This document shows positions 9,815 to 21,419 of a stretch of DNA of 64,000 nt, one piece after another (position 1 is the stretch's first letter; each line of letters begins with the position of its first letter). The translations under genes and the position numbers were made by a program. The DNA is from Capitulum mitella. Lineage: Eukaryota; Arthropoda; Thecostraca; Pollicipedomorpha; Pollicipedidae. The stretch covers positions 3,782,001-3,846,000 of the forward strand of contig CP099841.1 in assembly GCA_030062745.1 (NCBI GenBank). The letters run 5' to 3'. The notes beneath the pieces are model-generated. The model saw nothing but the letters and a program-made list of their open reading frames with translations. It was not told the origin of the DNA and ran no database searches.

Positions 9815-11012
9815 TTAACTCGCGCACGACCGTCGGTCCGTTTCGAACATGGGCGACTGGGGGAGGGGGGCAGTTGGCCGCACCCCCTCTAACTCACGAA
9901 CGGTTGGTCGCACGATAAAAATAAGCATACCGTTGGGAAGCTTGTAACGAGTAGAGCTCAACACTGGCCTCATTTTTCTAGTTTTAGATAATACGTAAGC
10001 AATTTATGCCCTAAATATGTTTTCTCATAGCCGATTGCATGAGACCGAGAAATGGCCTGAATCTCAAGGGCTGTGACTAATAATGCATAGGCAAAGGCAC
10101 TAGCGCACAAGTAAAGGTCCGCGGATGCCGATACACGTCTAATTTTCCAAGATTTGTTCAATATATACGCCGAAACGTTGAGTTAAAGACACGGCAATTC
10201 CCCCGCCAGCTGTCGGTGTGCGCCGCTGCCGTATCCGGTACCAAATTGACGGGAACTAATTTTAGCGTTCCTTTATTTTCGCGAAAAAAACGATCTATGT
10301 AAATGTTATTGATCTTAGTGATTCTTGTGATGGTTTTTCATGCTTAAATTTCAGAAAAAATACATTAGTTACCAGTGTACACAGTTGGCGGAGCTTTATT
10401 CGCGGCAGCCTGTTTATTTCCAAAATATGCTACTTTTTCAAACTTTCTGAGGTTCCTGGTATTACTTACGTCTGCGCAAGCTAGTTCTGCCATTTTCTAC
10501 CCATTCTGAGTAATTCATCGTCGACTTTGACGGTGGTGCATTTTGGCTCACTACAGTTATTCGTGACCTGACCTCAGGTCAATGGCTGGAAGTCACTGAT
10601 ACTTTGCCCAATGACGGTAACTAGATGTCTGCTTCACTCCACACTAAAAATGTTATAAAATATTTCGTCAATTTCCGAAAAAAACGACGACATGGTTAAA
10701 AAATGGGCTTGACCTTAGGTCAATGACCCGGAAAATTCCGAAAAATCCGAGATAGCAGATTTGTTGCATCTATCACGATCACTAATCCCTGAAAGTATTA
10801 TTCAGATATCTTGTTTTGCGAAAAAGTCATAGGACTTTTTTTGACATAGGTTCGTTTGACCTGGCCTGAGGTCCAAATTTTGACACGAGATGTAAAATTG
10901 ATGAAGCAAAAGGTACACGAAGTTTGGTGACTCTGTATTTGTTCGTTCTCTCGCAATCCATAAAAACCTCAGAGGGGGGCAGTTAACAGCCCCCCAGTCG
11001 GGGACGGGTTAA
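9815..11012 (+). mobile_element. Repeat X copy 1 (TTAA-flanked, non-autonomous)
   Basis: Bounded by TTAA at 9815-9818 and 11009-11012. The left end has GCGACTGGGGGAGGGGGGCA and the right end the inverse word GCCCCCCAGTCGGGGACGGG, each followed inward by a second complementary G/C block, so each end can form a stem. It has no coding capacity. The interior is rich in GGTCA/TGACC, including AGGTCAATGACC at 10717-10728. Insertion splits the RT remnant exactly between its PLLF and INDI motifs. The TTAA target suggests a piggyBac-type mobiliser, which is inference. Confidence 0.7.
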
Positions 11013-11114
11013 ATAAACGAAAATTCCCCTTGCAGTCATTTGTCAGTGAAATAAACGATATTTCTCGGAGAAACTTCAAGGCATACCATTTTGCTGACGA
11101 TACTGTAGTAACTT
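11013..11114 (+). pseudogene. LINE reverse transcriptase remnant, active-site part
   Basis: After X1 the RT reading resumes with INDI (ATAAACGATATTTC) and HFADDTVVTS (about 11086-11115). FADD is the catalytic aspartate motif of the polymerase. The reading needs frame changes, so the gene is dead. The sequence breaks off at the junction with unit A2. Confidence 0.65.
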
Positions 11115-13028
11115 CATCTTTGTCATTTTTGTGACGCTGCTAGTGCCAAAAGCAATTATTTATTATCACAGACTAGAGCTCCGATTATCGAGAGGGATAC
11201 CAGTTGTTGCCATTAACGGCAATCAGTGACCAAAATTATCTAAAGACCGGTTCAAAATTATTCTAAGGTCGCATAAGCTTAATATTTGTTGTCAAACAAA
11301 CGCCGAAACCATACTGTATCAGAAACTGGCCCCATATCTCGCCAGAATCCTCAGAAGAAGCTAAAACGCGACACAGTTAAAAAGAATGGTTTGCAGTCCC
11401 TCGAGTATAGCTTCATACCTCGGTGACCAGACTTGGCCTGAAAACATATTTTGGAGAAAAAAATGCAGAATGAATGCAAGATCGGCTTTTGCAAATTACA
11501 AGCTCATGAAGCCGACCGATCGCCGACAGTCTAAGAAAACCCTCATGGGGGGCAGCCTTCTAGATGCGGTGGGAGTTAGCTTGATGGAGCTTAAAGCTAC
11601 TTACTCTTTCGAGTAAGAAAGTAAATTTTCTGACTTGCTCAAACAAAGTGCCGTTGAAATATGACAATTAGATATGGATAAAAAACTTTCTGCCTAAGAA
11701 AATATTTGATCAAGTTTCGCAGTCTACATCAGTTAACCTGGATTGGTCTTGTACGTGATCTAGAGAAGTCCAAAGCCAAGGCCTACCTAAGTTTCCCGCG
11801 CAGACTAACTCCGCACGAAGTTTTGTGGCTGCGCGGTGGCTGGCAGCGGCCGTTTCATGTCCAGGCTCGCGCCAGAGTCGCAGTCGACAAGTCCGTCTGC
11901 CGCCGACGACGGATCGACCGCGCGACTGGCTTCCCGACTTTGTCAGAACGCAGTCGGCAAAGTTATGAACCGATTGTACAATTTCAAACGTCAAAGCGTG
12001 CCAGGAGCACAGCAGGAGATGGCAAGAGCATGCTACTTATGCGTTACCTGTTCGAAAGATATGCCCCCAAAATTACGGGCGGTAAGAATTTTGCTTCCGT
12101 CAGTGGGCTTGATAGCCAAGTGCGACTCACGACTTGAAGTGCAGATAATTTCGACTTCATGCCTTAAACGACGCTGAAGGACTCTATTGGCAATCAACTG
12201 TTGTTTATGCTTGTTGCACTGGTTTGGCATCGAATTTCAGCATTTGCCAGCATGTGAGTGTCAGCGGGGAGGAGCCCTCGGCCACTGAAACCCACGTCGC
12301 TGATGCAGAAGGCTTCAGAGGCGAGTCAGCAAAACGGTGCGAAGGTGGCCAATGAATCAGCAATTTTGTGACAAGAGAATACGGCATACAGAACACAGAA
12401 TACAAAACAGTCTAAATGGTGTTCCAAAGGCGCGATGCGGAGCCATATGTGGCGAAAGATGACTGCCGCAAAGCGGAAACGAAATGTGTATTCTAGCAAG
12501 AAATGTGCCGGCATTGGAAATCGGGAGAATTTGAGAAGAACGTTGTGTATGATAGCTACGACATGGCAGTTGCCTGTAAGTAGGCTCCTCCACACGACGG
12601 GAATGCTGTGAACTGTGTCGTAGCTGCAACATAAACAGCCGGTTTTCGCAACAGTTCCAAAGCCATTCCTGCTGCAGATTTGTTTCAGTATTGTCGTAGG
12701 AACGCATTTTAGATGGATTCCTTTCTTCCTTGCCCTTGCCTGAACTGTAGGGCAGACACACAATAGAACAGAAGAGCCTCGGCAAGCCAAGCGCACTGTA
12801 TTCAGATCGCATCATCAGCTCCTGACCAGGGCTCCAGACATCTGCTCCAGCCCGATGACCATCACACCGGACACGTCAGCCACGTCCCCCCCCACGAGCC
12901 GGCAGGGCTGGGACGTCACGGCGTGTCCGGGACACTGGCTCCACCGGAGAGGGAGGGGCCCTCCTGCAGATCTTCTCTGAGGGCATGGCCGGCCGGCTCC
13001 AGATCGTGCAGACGTCGCCCACGCCCAG
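11115..13028. other. Upstream spacer of G2, no gene recognised
   Basis: Copy of the G1 upstream spacer, with the same uninterpreted open frames (for example 12326-12796 -). Nothing further is recognised. Confidence 0.5.
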
Positions 13029-13114
13029 CAAGGACGGTGCCATGGACGGCCGGTATATAAGGCTCCAGCACCGTCCCGTCGACATCCAGTAGGAGCTCTC
13101 TGTCTGATCACAAC
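13029..13114 (+). promoter_or_regulatory. Core promoter and leader of G2
   Basis: TATATAAG at 13054-13061; initiator-like CATCCAGT with A at 13088, again 34 nt after the first T. The same AAGGACGGTGCCATGGAC block lies upstream. The leader differs from G1 by TAGGAG in place of TCGGAG just after the initiator. Confidence 0.8.
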
Positions 13115-14769
13115 ATGAAGGTCTTTGTGAGTATTTCCAGTTGGACGTGTCCCAGCGTATCTAATTTACGTAGGATTAGAATATGAGGCTGTCGTCCTTT
13201 GTTGTTACATAGTACTCTTGTTTTTTTCTCGTCTTCGTAGAGCATTGAAAAGGAAAGCGGCCTTTCACCACGTTTATGCACTTCTGGAGCACTCACTTTC
13301 TGATACATTTTCTGCGCAGTTAAATGTATATTGAAGACATAATCATGCCATATTTACTCCGACTGCCGAATCCGATTGCGGATCCGTATCCGGATATTCG
13401 ATCGGCATCAAGCCCTATTTGCCCTACACATGATACTACACCCCTTCAGCCCCATTTGGCTGATACAGTATAGTTCAGATTCCAGATTTAGTCACGTCGT
13501 TGTCATGAAGGCATAAATCAATGTTTTATTTCTTTGCAGGTGGTGATTGCTGCTCTAGCTGTGTCGGCCTTTGCCGCCCCCGGCAACTATGCTGGACACA
13601 GGAGTGCAGCTGCCCCCGTTGGCCTGGGCGCCATCGCTGCCCCGGCGGAGCTCAAGACCGTCAAGGTGGATGAGGTGAAGGCTGCTCCCGTCACCCTGAA
13701 CCACGCTGCCCTCACCTACTCTGCTGGAGCCATCGCCGCTCCCGTGGCCTACTCTGCCGGTGCCTACGCCGCCCCCCTGGGCTACGCTGCCCCCGCTGCC
13801 GTGGCTGTGAAGGCTGCCGCCCCTGTGGAGTTCAAGTCCATCGGTGCCGAAGAATACAACTCTGCTCCCGTCACGGCCAACCACGCCGCCGTCGCCTATT
13901 CTGCCGGAGCCTACGCCGCCCCCGTGGCCTACGCCGCCCCCGCGGCCTACTCTGCCGGCGCTTACGCCGCTCCCGTGGCCTACTCTGCCGGTGCCTACGC
14001 CGCCCCCGTGAGCTACGCCGCCCCCGCTGCCGTGGCTGTGAAGGCTGCCGCCCCTGTGGAGCTCAAGACCATCAAGGTCGATGAGGTCAAGGCTGCCCCC
14101 GTGGCCTACGCCGCTCCCGTGTCGTACGCCGCCCCTGCTGCCGTTGCTGTGAAGGCCGCCCCTGCCGTGGCCTACGCTGCCCCGGCCGTCACCTACGCTG
14201 CCGCCGCCCCTGCCGTCGTCCGTCAGGAGGTGGAGATCCCCATCACCAAGACGGTCCACTACGCCGACCAGCCCGTCGTCACCGGACACACCACCACCAT
14301 CCACAAGCCGGCCATCGCCGCCCCGGCCATCGCCGCCCCCAGGACCCTCATCGGCAAGACCATCACCAACCCGGCCACCGTCAGCGTGCAGAAGTACGCC
14401 GCCGAGGTCAGGACCGTCAACCACGTGCCCCAGCCGTACGACGTGCCCTACGACGTGCCTGAGCCGTACGCCGTGCCCACCCCCGTCCACACTGCCCCCG
14501 TGGAGGTGAGGAAGCGCGTGTACGCCCCGGCCGCCTACGCCGCCCCGGTGCACGCTGCCCCTGCTGTGGCCGTGGCTGCCCCCGCTGCTGTCGCTGTGAA
14601 GGCTGCTCCTGCTGTGGCCGTGGCTGCCCCTGCTGTGGCCGTGGCCGCCCCGGTGTCGTACGCTGCGCCGGCCGCCGTCGCTGTGGAGGCCGCCCCGGTC
14701 GTGGAGGTGAAGGCAGCGCCGGCCGCCGTCGAGCTGGAGTCCGGATACCTGCCCCCTGCCCAGGACTAA
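13115..14769 (+). CDS. G2: AAP(A/V)-repeat cuticle-protein-like, secreted, 413 aa
   Basis: Exons 13115-13126 and 13540-14769, with a 413-nt intron in phase 0. It is nearly identical to G1 and five residues shorter: the SAGAYAAP tract has three units, one replaced by VAYAAPAAYSAGAYAAP. Signal peptide MKVFVVIAALAVSAFA, the non-repetitive core and the tail ESGYLPPAQD are unchanged. A few substitutions separate it from G1, such as Ala for Val in HRSAAAPVG. The open frame, intact promoter and 3' end suggest a functional paralogue of G1, probably a cuticle structural protein. Confidence 0.85.
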
Positions 14770-14937
14770 TGTTCCCATCTCCAACCAACCGGCGGCCGGC
14801 TTCGCTTGGCCAGCGGCTGTCCGGCCGGCCGGCTCAGGCGGCAGATCTTGCATGTGATACTGCTTGTATGATGTGCTTAGGTCAGTGTGTGGTGCCCAGT
14901 CATGTTGTGATCATCTCTTCTCTTTCAATACATCTTG
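14770..14937 (+). promoter_or_regulatory. G2 3' UTR with conserved element and poly(A) signal
   Basis: TCATGTTGTGATCA at 14900-14913, reverse complement of 13105-13118, followed by AATACA at 14927-14932. The layout is as in G1. Confidence 0.65.
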
Positions 14938-16103
14938 ACGTTCATTAACCCAGCAGCCTCGGCGCCTTGGAGTGTTCAGTTTTGATTCCGCACAAGAAAC
15001 AAACTGCGGGATTGACGTTCATATAAAGCTCCCGTCAAATCGGTTTAGACGCAATTGCAATTCGAGCAGACATGTTAGTACCGAACAGCGCTCCGAATTT
15101 CAGTAATGAAATATAGGGCAGCCACCGGATATCAATCGTACAGAAACAGAAGGAAAAGCAGTCACGAGCACGGTGAAAATTCGTTCAGCTGTAAATCACA
15201 ACTGAGACGAACCTAGTCTCTGTGACGCACCGAAACCGCATTTAGGAGGTCGCTTAGCCACTTCAGAGGAGAAATCAGCAAGTAGTTGCAAAACATGCTA
15301 CAATAAACGGTTAACATACTTATGGAGAACTAAAATTAACGAGCTTCAACGGACGCTTGCTAATAATGGCAAATGATAATTTCTAAGTTTCTGATTACGT
15401 GTTGCATGGGTGATACAAGACAAGGCAGCTCTTCTCATAAGAAAGATTGAAGGAAGATCAGAAGTTTTATGATTCTATGAATCTCAAAATGTAATCATTT
15501 TGACAGCAATTTGTTTTAAATGGTGAGGTACTTGACACCACTGCACACATGCCGACAAATTACACTGCACAAAATACGAATTCGGCAAAACATGACGAAT
15601 TGCCCTTTATTGTTTTCGATAACACTATACAGTACAGTAGGGAAACTGTTTTTCCAAAAACTTAATAGCTTCTTATCTTTATCGGCCAAGAACTTGACCA
15701 TAAAACTTTTTCTTTGGAAAACAACCCTGTAAGTACCCTGCTGGGCCAAATTATGAACCGTTTCAAAGCAACTGATGTGCCACATCCGGAGAAATTGACC
15801 ATCAAATCTTGGAATCAAATCACTGGGGGACAAGGCGGTATAAGTACTAAAATTTTGGTCGGTACTTATAAAACCAGTTTGCAACACTTAACCATTTCTC
15901 TTTAATTCCGGTCTTCAGTCATTTCTGTTCCCCACATTACGGAAAAGTGTTATCATTATCCAAAAGTGTTATCATTAAGCTAAATTAGAAACTGAGAGAA
16001 AGAAATCGATGTAGTAATTATCTCCCGACAGTAGTGCTGCTCATCATCTAAAATATATCTGATACCTTTTCTTCCTACGCCGATGATATTTGTTTTCCTC
16101 CGC
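14938..16103. other. Downstream spacer of G2, no gene recognised
   Basis: Copy of the 8341-9483 spacer with scattered substitutions and a short local duplication (AAAAGTGTTATCATTA) near 15952-15980. No gene is recognised. Confidence 0.45.
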
Positions 16104-16434
16104 TGTTCCATTCGTTTTCAGTAAGAAACACTCCACTTATATGCCCATATCACTCTAGTTGATTAGATTACTAAATCATGCTTGAAAATAAGATGATTTA
16201 ACTACATATCTTCGTTTTAAAAAGGCATTGGACAATGTAGGAGTTCACATATTGTTACAAAAACTAGAAAATATTGGTGTTAATCGGTTGACTGTTGAAC
16301 AGACTGCAGTCATATTTCCAAAACAGGTATCAGAAAACGAAAGTAAACATATTCGTTTCACAAGATTTAAAATGCATTAGAACAAAAATAGAAGCCTCTG
16401 AAGGTTGAGTTCTGAGACCGTTGTTATTTGTCCG
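16104..16434 (+). pseudogene. LINE RT remnant, 5' part (A2 copy)
   Basis: Copy of the 9484-9814 remnant with the same KAxDNVxVHILLQKL reading and PLLF motif just before repeat X2. Confidence 0.6.
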
Positions 16435-17634
16435 TTAACTCGCGCACGACCGTCGGTCCGTTTCGAACATGGGCGACTGGGGGAGGGGGGCAGTTGGCCG
16501 CACCCCCCTCTAACTCACGAACGGTTGGTCGCACGATAAAAATAAGCATACCGTTGGGAAGCTTGTAACGAGTAGAGCTCAACACTGGCCTCATTTTTCT
16601 AGTTTTAGATAATACGTAAGCAATTTATGCCCTAAATATGTTTTCTCATAGCCGATTGCATGAGACCGAGAAATGGCCTGAATCTCAAGGGCTGTGACTA
16701 ATAATGCATAGGCAAAGGCACTAGCGCACAAGTAAAGGTCCGCGGATGCCGATACACGTCTAATTTTCCAAGATTTGTTCAATATATACGCCGAAACGTT
16801 GAGTTAAAGACACGGCAATTCCCCCGCCAGCTGTCGGTGTGCGCCGCTGCCGTATCCGGTACCAAATTGACGGGAACTAATTTTAGCGTTCCTTTATTTT
16901 CGCGAAAAAAAACGATCTATGTAAATTTTATTGATCTTAGTGATTCTTGTGATGGTTTTTCATGCTTAAATTTCAGAAAAAATACATTAGTTACCAGTGT
17001 ACACAGTTGGCGGAGCTTTATTCGCGACAGCCTGTTTATTTCCAAAATATGCTACTTTTTCAAACTTTCTGAGGTTCCTGGTATTACTTACGTCTGTGCA
17101 AGCTAGTTCTGCCATTTTCTACCCATTCTGAGTAATTCATCGTCGACTTTGACGGTGGTGCATTTTGGCTCACTACAGTTATTCGTGACCTGACCTCAGG
17201 TCAATGGCTGGAAGTCACTGATACTTTGCCCAATGACGGTAACTAGATGTCTGCTTCACTCCACACTAAAAATGTTATGAAATATTTCGTCAATTTCCGA
17301 AAAAAACGACGACATGGTTAAAAAATGGGCTTGACCTTAGGTCAATGACCCGGAAAATTCCGAAAAATCCGAGATAGCAGATTTGTTGCATCTATCACGA
17401 TCACTAATCCCTGAAAGTATTATTCAGATATCTTGTTTTGCGAAAAAGTCATAGGACTTTTTTTGACATAGGTTCGTTTGACCTGGCCTGAGGTCCAAAT
17501 TTTGACACGAGATGTAAAATTGATGAAGCAAAAGGTACACGAAGTTTGGTGACTCTGTATTTGTTCGTTCTCTCGCAATCCATAAAAACCTCAGAAGGGG
17601 GCAGTTAACAGCCCCCCAGTCGGGGACGGGTTAA
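16435..17634 (+). mobile_element. Repeat X copy 2
   Basis: TTAA at 16435-16438 and 17631-17634, at the same RT position as X1, so it was duplicated with the unit rather than inserted independently. AGGTCAATGACC lies at 17339-17350. Confidence 0.7.
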
Positions 17635-17779
17635 ATAAACGATATTTCTCGTGTCGAGAAACTTCAGGGCATACCATTTTGCTGACGATACTGTTGTCAT
17701 TTGTCGGTTAAATAAACGATATTTCTCGTGTCGAGAAACTTCAAGGCATACCATTTTGCTGACGATACTGTAGTAACTT
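17635..17779 (+). pseudogene. LINE RT remnant, active-site part, locally duplicated
   Basis: INDI...HFADDTVV occurs twice in tandem (about 17635-17695 and 17703-17779). The first copy continues into 'gttgtcatttgtcggttaa'. This is a short tandem duplication of dead RT sequence. Confidence 0.6.
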
Positions 17780-19656
17780 CATCTTTGTCATTTTTGTGAC
17801 GCTGCTAGTGCCAAAAGCAATTATTTATTATCACAGACTAGAGCTCCGATTATCGAGAGGGATACCAGTTGTTGCCATTAACGCCAATCAGTGACCAAAA
17901 TTATCTATTTGTTGTCAAACAAACGCCGAAACCATACTGTATCAGAAACTGGCCCCATATCTCGCCAGAATCCTCAGAAGAAGCTAAAACGCGACACAGT
18001 TAAAAAGAATGGTTTGCAGTCCCTCGAGCATAGCTTCATACCTCGGTGACCAGACTAGGCCTGAAAACATATTTTGGAGAAAAAAATGCAGAAAAAATGC
18101 AAGATCGGCTTTTGCAAATTACAAGCTCTTGAAGCCGACCGATCGCCGACAGTCTAAGAAAACCCTCATGGGGGGCAGCCTTCTAGATGCGGTTGGGAGT
18201 TAGCTTGACGGAGCTTAAAGCTACTTACTCTTTCGAGTAAGAAAGTAAATTTTCTGACTTGCTCAAACAAAGTGCCGTTGAAATATGACAATTAGATATG
18301 GATAAAAAACTTTCTGCCTAAGAAAATATTTGATCAAGTTTCGCAGTCTACATCAGTTAACCTGGATTGGTCTTGTACGTGATCTAGAGAAGTCCAAAGC
18401 CAAGGCCTACCTAAGTTTCCCGCGCAGACTAACTCCGCACGAAGTTTTGTGGCTGCGCGGTACTGGCAGCGGCCGTTTCATGTCCAGGCTCGCGCCAGAG
18501 TCGCAGTCGACAAAACGGCGTCCGTCTGCCGCCGACGACGGATCGACCGCGCGACTGGCTTCCCGACTTTGTCAGAACGCGGTCGGCAAAGTTATAAACC
18601 GATTGTACAATTTCAAACGTCAAAGCGTGCCAGGAGCACAGCAGGAGATGGCAAGAGCATGCTACTTATGCGTTACCTGTTCGAAAGATATGCCCCCAAA
18701 ATTACGGGCGGTAAGAATTTTTGCTTCCGTCAGTGGGCTTGATAGCCAAGTGCGACTCACGACTTGAAGTGCAGATAATTTCGACTTCATGCCTTAAACG
18801 ACGCTGAAGGACTCTATTGGCAATCAACTGTTGTTTATGCTTGTTGCACTGGTTTGGCATCGAATTTCAGCGTTTGCCAGCACGTGAGTGTCAGCGGGGA
18901 GGAGCCCTCGGCCACTGAAACCCACGTCGCTGATGCAGAAGGCTTCAGAGGCGAGTCAGCAAAACGGTGCGAAGGTGGCCAATGAATCAGCAATTTTGTG
19001 ACAAGAGAATACGGCATACAGAATACAGAATACAGAACAGTCTAAATGGTGTTCCAAAGGAGCGATGCGGAGCCATATGTGGCGAAAGATGACTGCCGCA
19101 AAGCGGAAACGAAATGTGTATTCTAGCAAGAAATGTGCCGGCATTGGAAATCGGGAGAATTTGAGAAGAACGTTGTGTATGACAGCTACGACATGGCAGT
19201 TGCCTGTAAGCTCCTCCACACGGCAGGAATGCTGTGAACTGTCTCGTAGCTGCAACATAAACAGCCGGTTTTCGCACTAGTTCCAAAGCCATTCCTGCTG
19301 CAGATTTGTTTCAGTATCGTCGTAGGAAGGCATTTTAGATGGAGCCCTTTCTTCCTTGCCCTTGCCTGAACTGTAGGGCAGACACACAATAGAACAGAAG
19401 AGCCTCGGCAAGCCAAGCACACTGTATTCAGATCGCATCATCAGCTCCTGACCAGGGCTCCAGACGTCTGCTCCAGCCCGCTGACCATCACAGCGGACAC
19501 GTCAGCCACGTCCCCCCCCCCACGAGCCGGCGGGGCTGGGACGTCACGGCGTGTCCGGGACACTGGCTCCACCGGAGAGGGAGGGGCCCTCCTGCAGATC
19601 TTCTCTGAGGGCATGGCCGGCCGGCTCCAGATCGTGCAGACGTCGCCCACGCCCAG
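17780..19656. other. Upstream spacer of G3, no gene recognised
   Basis: Diverged copy of the A-type upstream spacer. Small deletions (for example near 17907, 18460 and 19210) interrupt the open frames seen in A1 and A2. No gene is recognised. Confidence 0.5.
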
Positions 19657-19742
19657 CAAGGACGGTGCCATGGACGGCCGGTATATAAGGCTCCAGCACC
19701 GTCCCGTCGACATCCAGTCGGAGCTCTCTGTCTGATCACAAC
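19657..19742 (+). promoter_or_regulatory. Core promoter and leader of G3
   Basis: TATATAAG at 19682-19689, CATCCAGT with A at 19716 (34 nt), conserved upstream block and the start-codon element TGATCACAACATGA at 19733-19746. The promoter is intact although the gene body is broken. Confidence 0.75.
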
Positions 19743-21251
19743 ATGAAGGTCTTTGTGAGTATTTCCAGTTGGACGTGTCCCAGCGTATCTAATTTACGTA
19801 GGATTAGAATATGAGGTTGTCGTCCTTTGTTGTTACATAGTACTCTTGTTTTTTTCTCGTTTCCGTGAAACATTAACAAGGAAAGCGGCCTTTCACCACG
19901 TTTATGCACTTCTGGAGCACTCACTTTCTGATACATTTTCTGCGCAGTTAAATGTATATTGAAGACATAATCATGCCATATTTACTTCGACTGCCGAATC
20001 CGATTGCGGATCCGTATCCGGATATTCGATCGGCGTCAAGCCCTATTTGCCCTACACATGATACTACACCCTACAGCCCCATTTGGCTGGTACAGTATAG
20101 TTCAGATTCCAGATTTAGTCACGTCGTTGTCATGAAGGCATAAATCAATGTTTTATTTCTTTGCAGGTGGTGATTGCTGCTCTAGCTGTGTCGGCCTTTG
20201 CCGCCCCCGGCAACTATGCTGGACACAGGAGTGCAGCTGCCCCCGTTGGCCTGGGCGCCATCGTTGCCCCGGCGGAGCTCAAGACCATCAAGGTGGATGA
20301 GGTGAAGGCTGCTCCCGTCACCCTGAACCACGCTGCCCTCACCTACTCTGCTGGAGCCATCGCCGCCCCCCTGGGCTACGCCGCCCCCGCTGCCGTGGCT
20401 GTGAAGGCTGCCCCTGCCGTGGCCTACTCTGTCGGTGCCTACGCCGCTCCCGTGAGCTACGCCGCCCCCGCTGCCGTGGCTGTGAAGGCTGCCGCCCCTG
20501 TGGAGCTCAAGACCATCAAGGTCGATGAGGTCAAGGCTGCCCCCGTGGCCTACGCCGCTCCCGTGTCGTAGCCGCCGCCCCTGCTGCCGTTGCTGTGAAG
20601 GCCGCCCCTGCCGTGGCCTACGCTGCCCCGGCCGTCACCTACGCTGCCGCCGCCCCTGCCGTCGTCCGTCAGGAGGTGGAGATCCCCATCACCAAGACGG
20701 TCCACTACGCCGACCAGCCCGTCGTCACCGGACACACCACCACCATCCACAAGCCGGCCATCGCCGCCCCGGCCATCGCCGCCCCGGCCATCGCCGCCCC
20801 CAGGACCCTCATCGGCAAGACCATCACCAACCCGGCCACCGTCAGCGTGCAGAAGTACGCCGCCGAGGTCAGGACCGTCAACCACGTGCCCCAGCCGTAC
20901 GACGTGCCCTACGACGTGCCTGAGCCGTACGCCGTGCCCACCCCCGTCCACACTGCCCCCGTGGAGGTGAGGAAGCGCGTGTACGCCCCGGCCGCCTACG
21001 CCGCCCCGGTGCACGCTGCCCCTGCTGTGGCCGTGGCTGCCCCGCTGCCGTCGCTGTGAAGGCTGCCCCTGCTGTGGCCGTGGCTGCTCCGTAGGCCGTG
21101 GCCGTGGCCCCCTGCTGTGGCCGTGGCCGCCCCGGTGTCGTACGCTGCGCCGGCCGCCGTCGCTGTGGAGGCCGCCCCGGTCGTGGAGGTGAAGGCAGCG
21201 CCGGCCGCCGTCGAGCTGGAGTCCGGATACCTGCCCCCTGCCCAGGACTAA
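19743..21251 (+). pseudogene. G3: frameshifted cuticle-protein-like copy
   Basis: Exon 1 is 19743-19754 (MKVF) and exon 2 starts at 20167 after a 412-nt intron. The frame matches G1/G2 until about 20566, where TACGCC of the paralogues is replaced by TAGCCGCC (net +2), giving a stop at 20569-20571 and a 138-residue product. The core continues in another frame to about 21040, where one C of a C-run is missing, and a further stop and rearrangement lie near 21092. The original stop position would be 21249-21251. The SAGAYAAP tract is reduced to one variant unit (YSVGAYAAP). Promoter and splice sites are intact. It is either a recent pseudogene or carries assembly errors in GC-rich repeats. Confidence 0.75.
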
Positions 21252-21419
21252 TGTTTCCATCTCCAACCAACCGGCGGCCGGCTTCGCTTGGCCAGCGGCT
21301 GTCCGGCCGGCCGGCTCAGGCGGCAGATCTTGCATGTGATACTGCTTGTATGATGTGCTTAGGTCAGTGTGTGGTGCCCAGTCATGTTGTGATCATCTCT
21401 TCTCTTTCAATACATTCTG
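21252..21419 (+). promoter_or_regulatory. G3 3' UTR with conserved element and poly(A) signal
   Basis: TCATGTTGTGATCA at 21382-21395 and AATACA at 21409-21414, unchanged from G1/G2 despite the broken coding region. Confidence 0.6.

Larger units (their letters stand above)
4461..11114 (+). repeat. Tandem unit A1 (about 6.65 kb) containing G1
   Basis: First of three head-to-tail copies. The word CGTCATTTTTGTGAC near 4465 recurs at about 11121 and 17786, giving offsets of 6656 and 6665. The unit runs from unrelated spacer through G1 to a fragment of a LINE reverse transcriptase. The left breakpoint falls at 'aaaatcttcgtcat' and the right one in the RT sequence just after 'gtagtaacttca'. Differences between units are scattered substitutions and small indels, as expected of fairly recent segmental duplication. 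Confidence 0.85.
11115..17779 (+). repeat. Tandem unit A2 (about 6.66 kb) containing G2
   Basis: Second copy of the A unit, closely matching A1 throughout. A small internal deletion lies near 11285, where A1 carries extra sequence from 4625. At 17635-17765 the INDI...FADD segment of the RT remnant is present twice in tandem. Confidence 0.85.
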
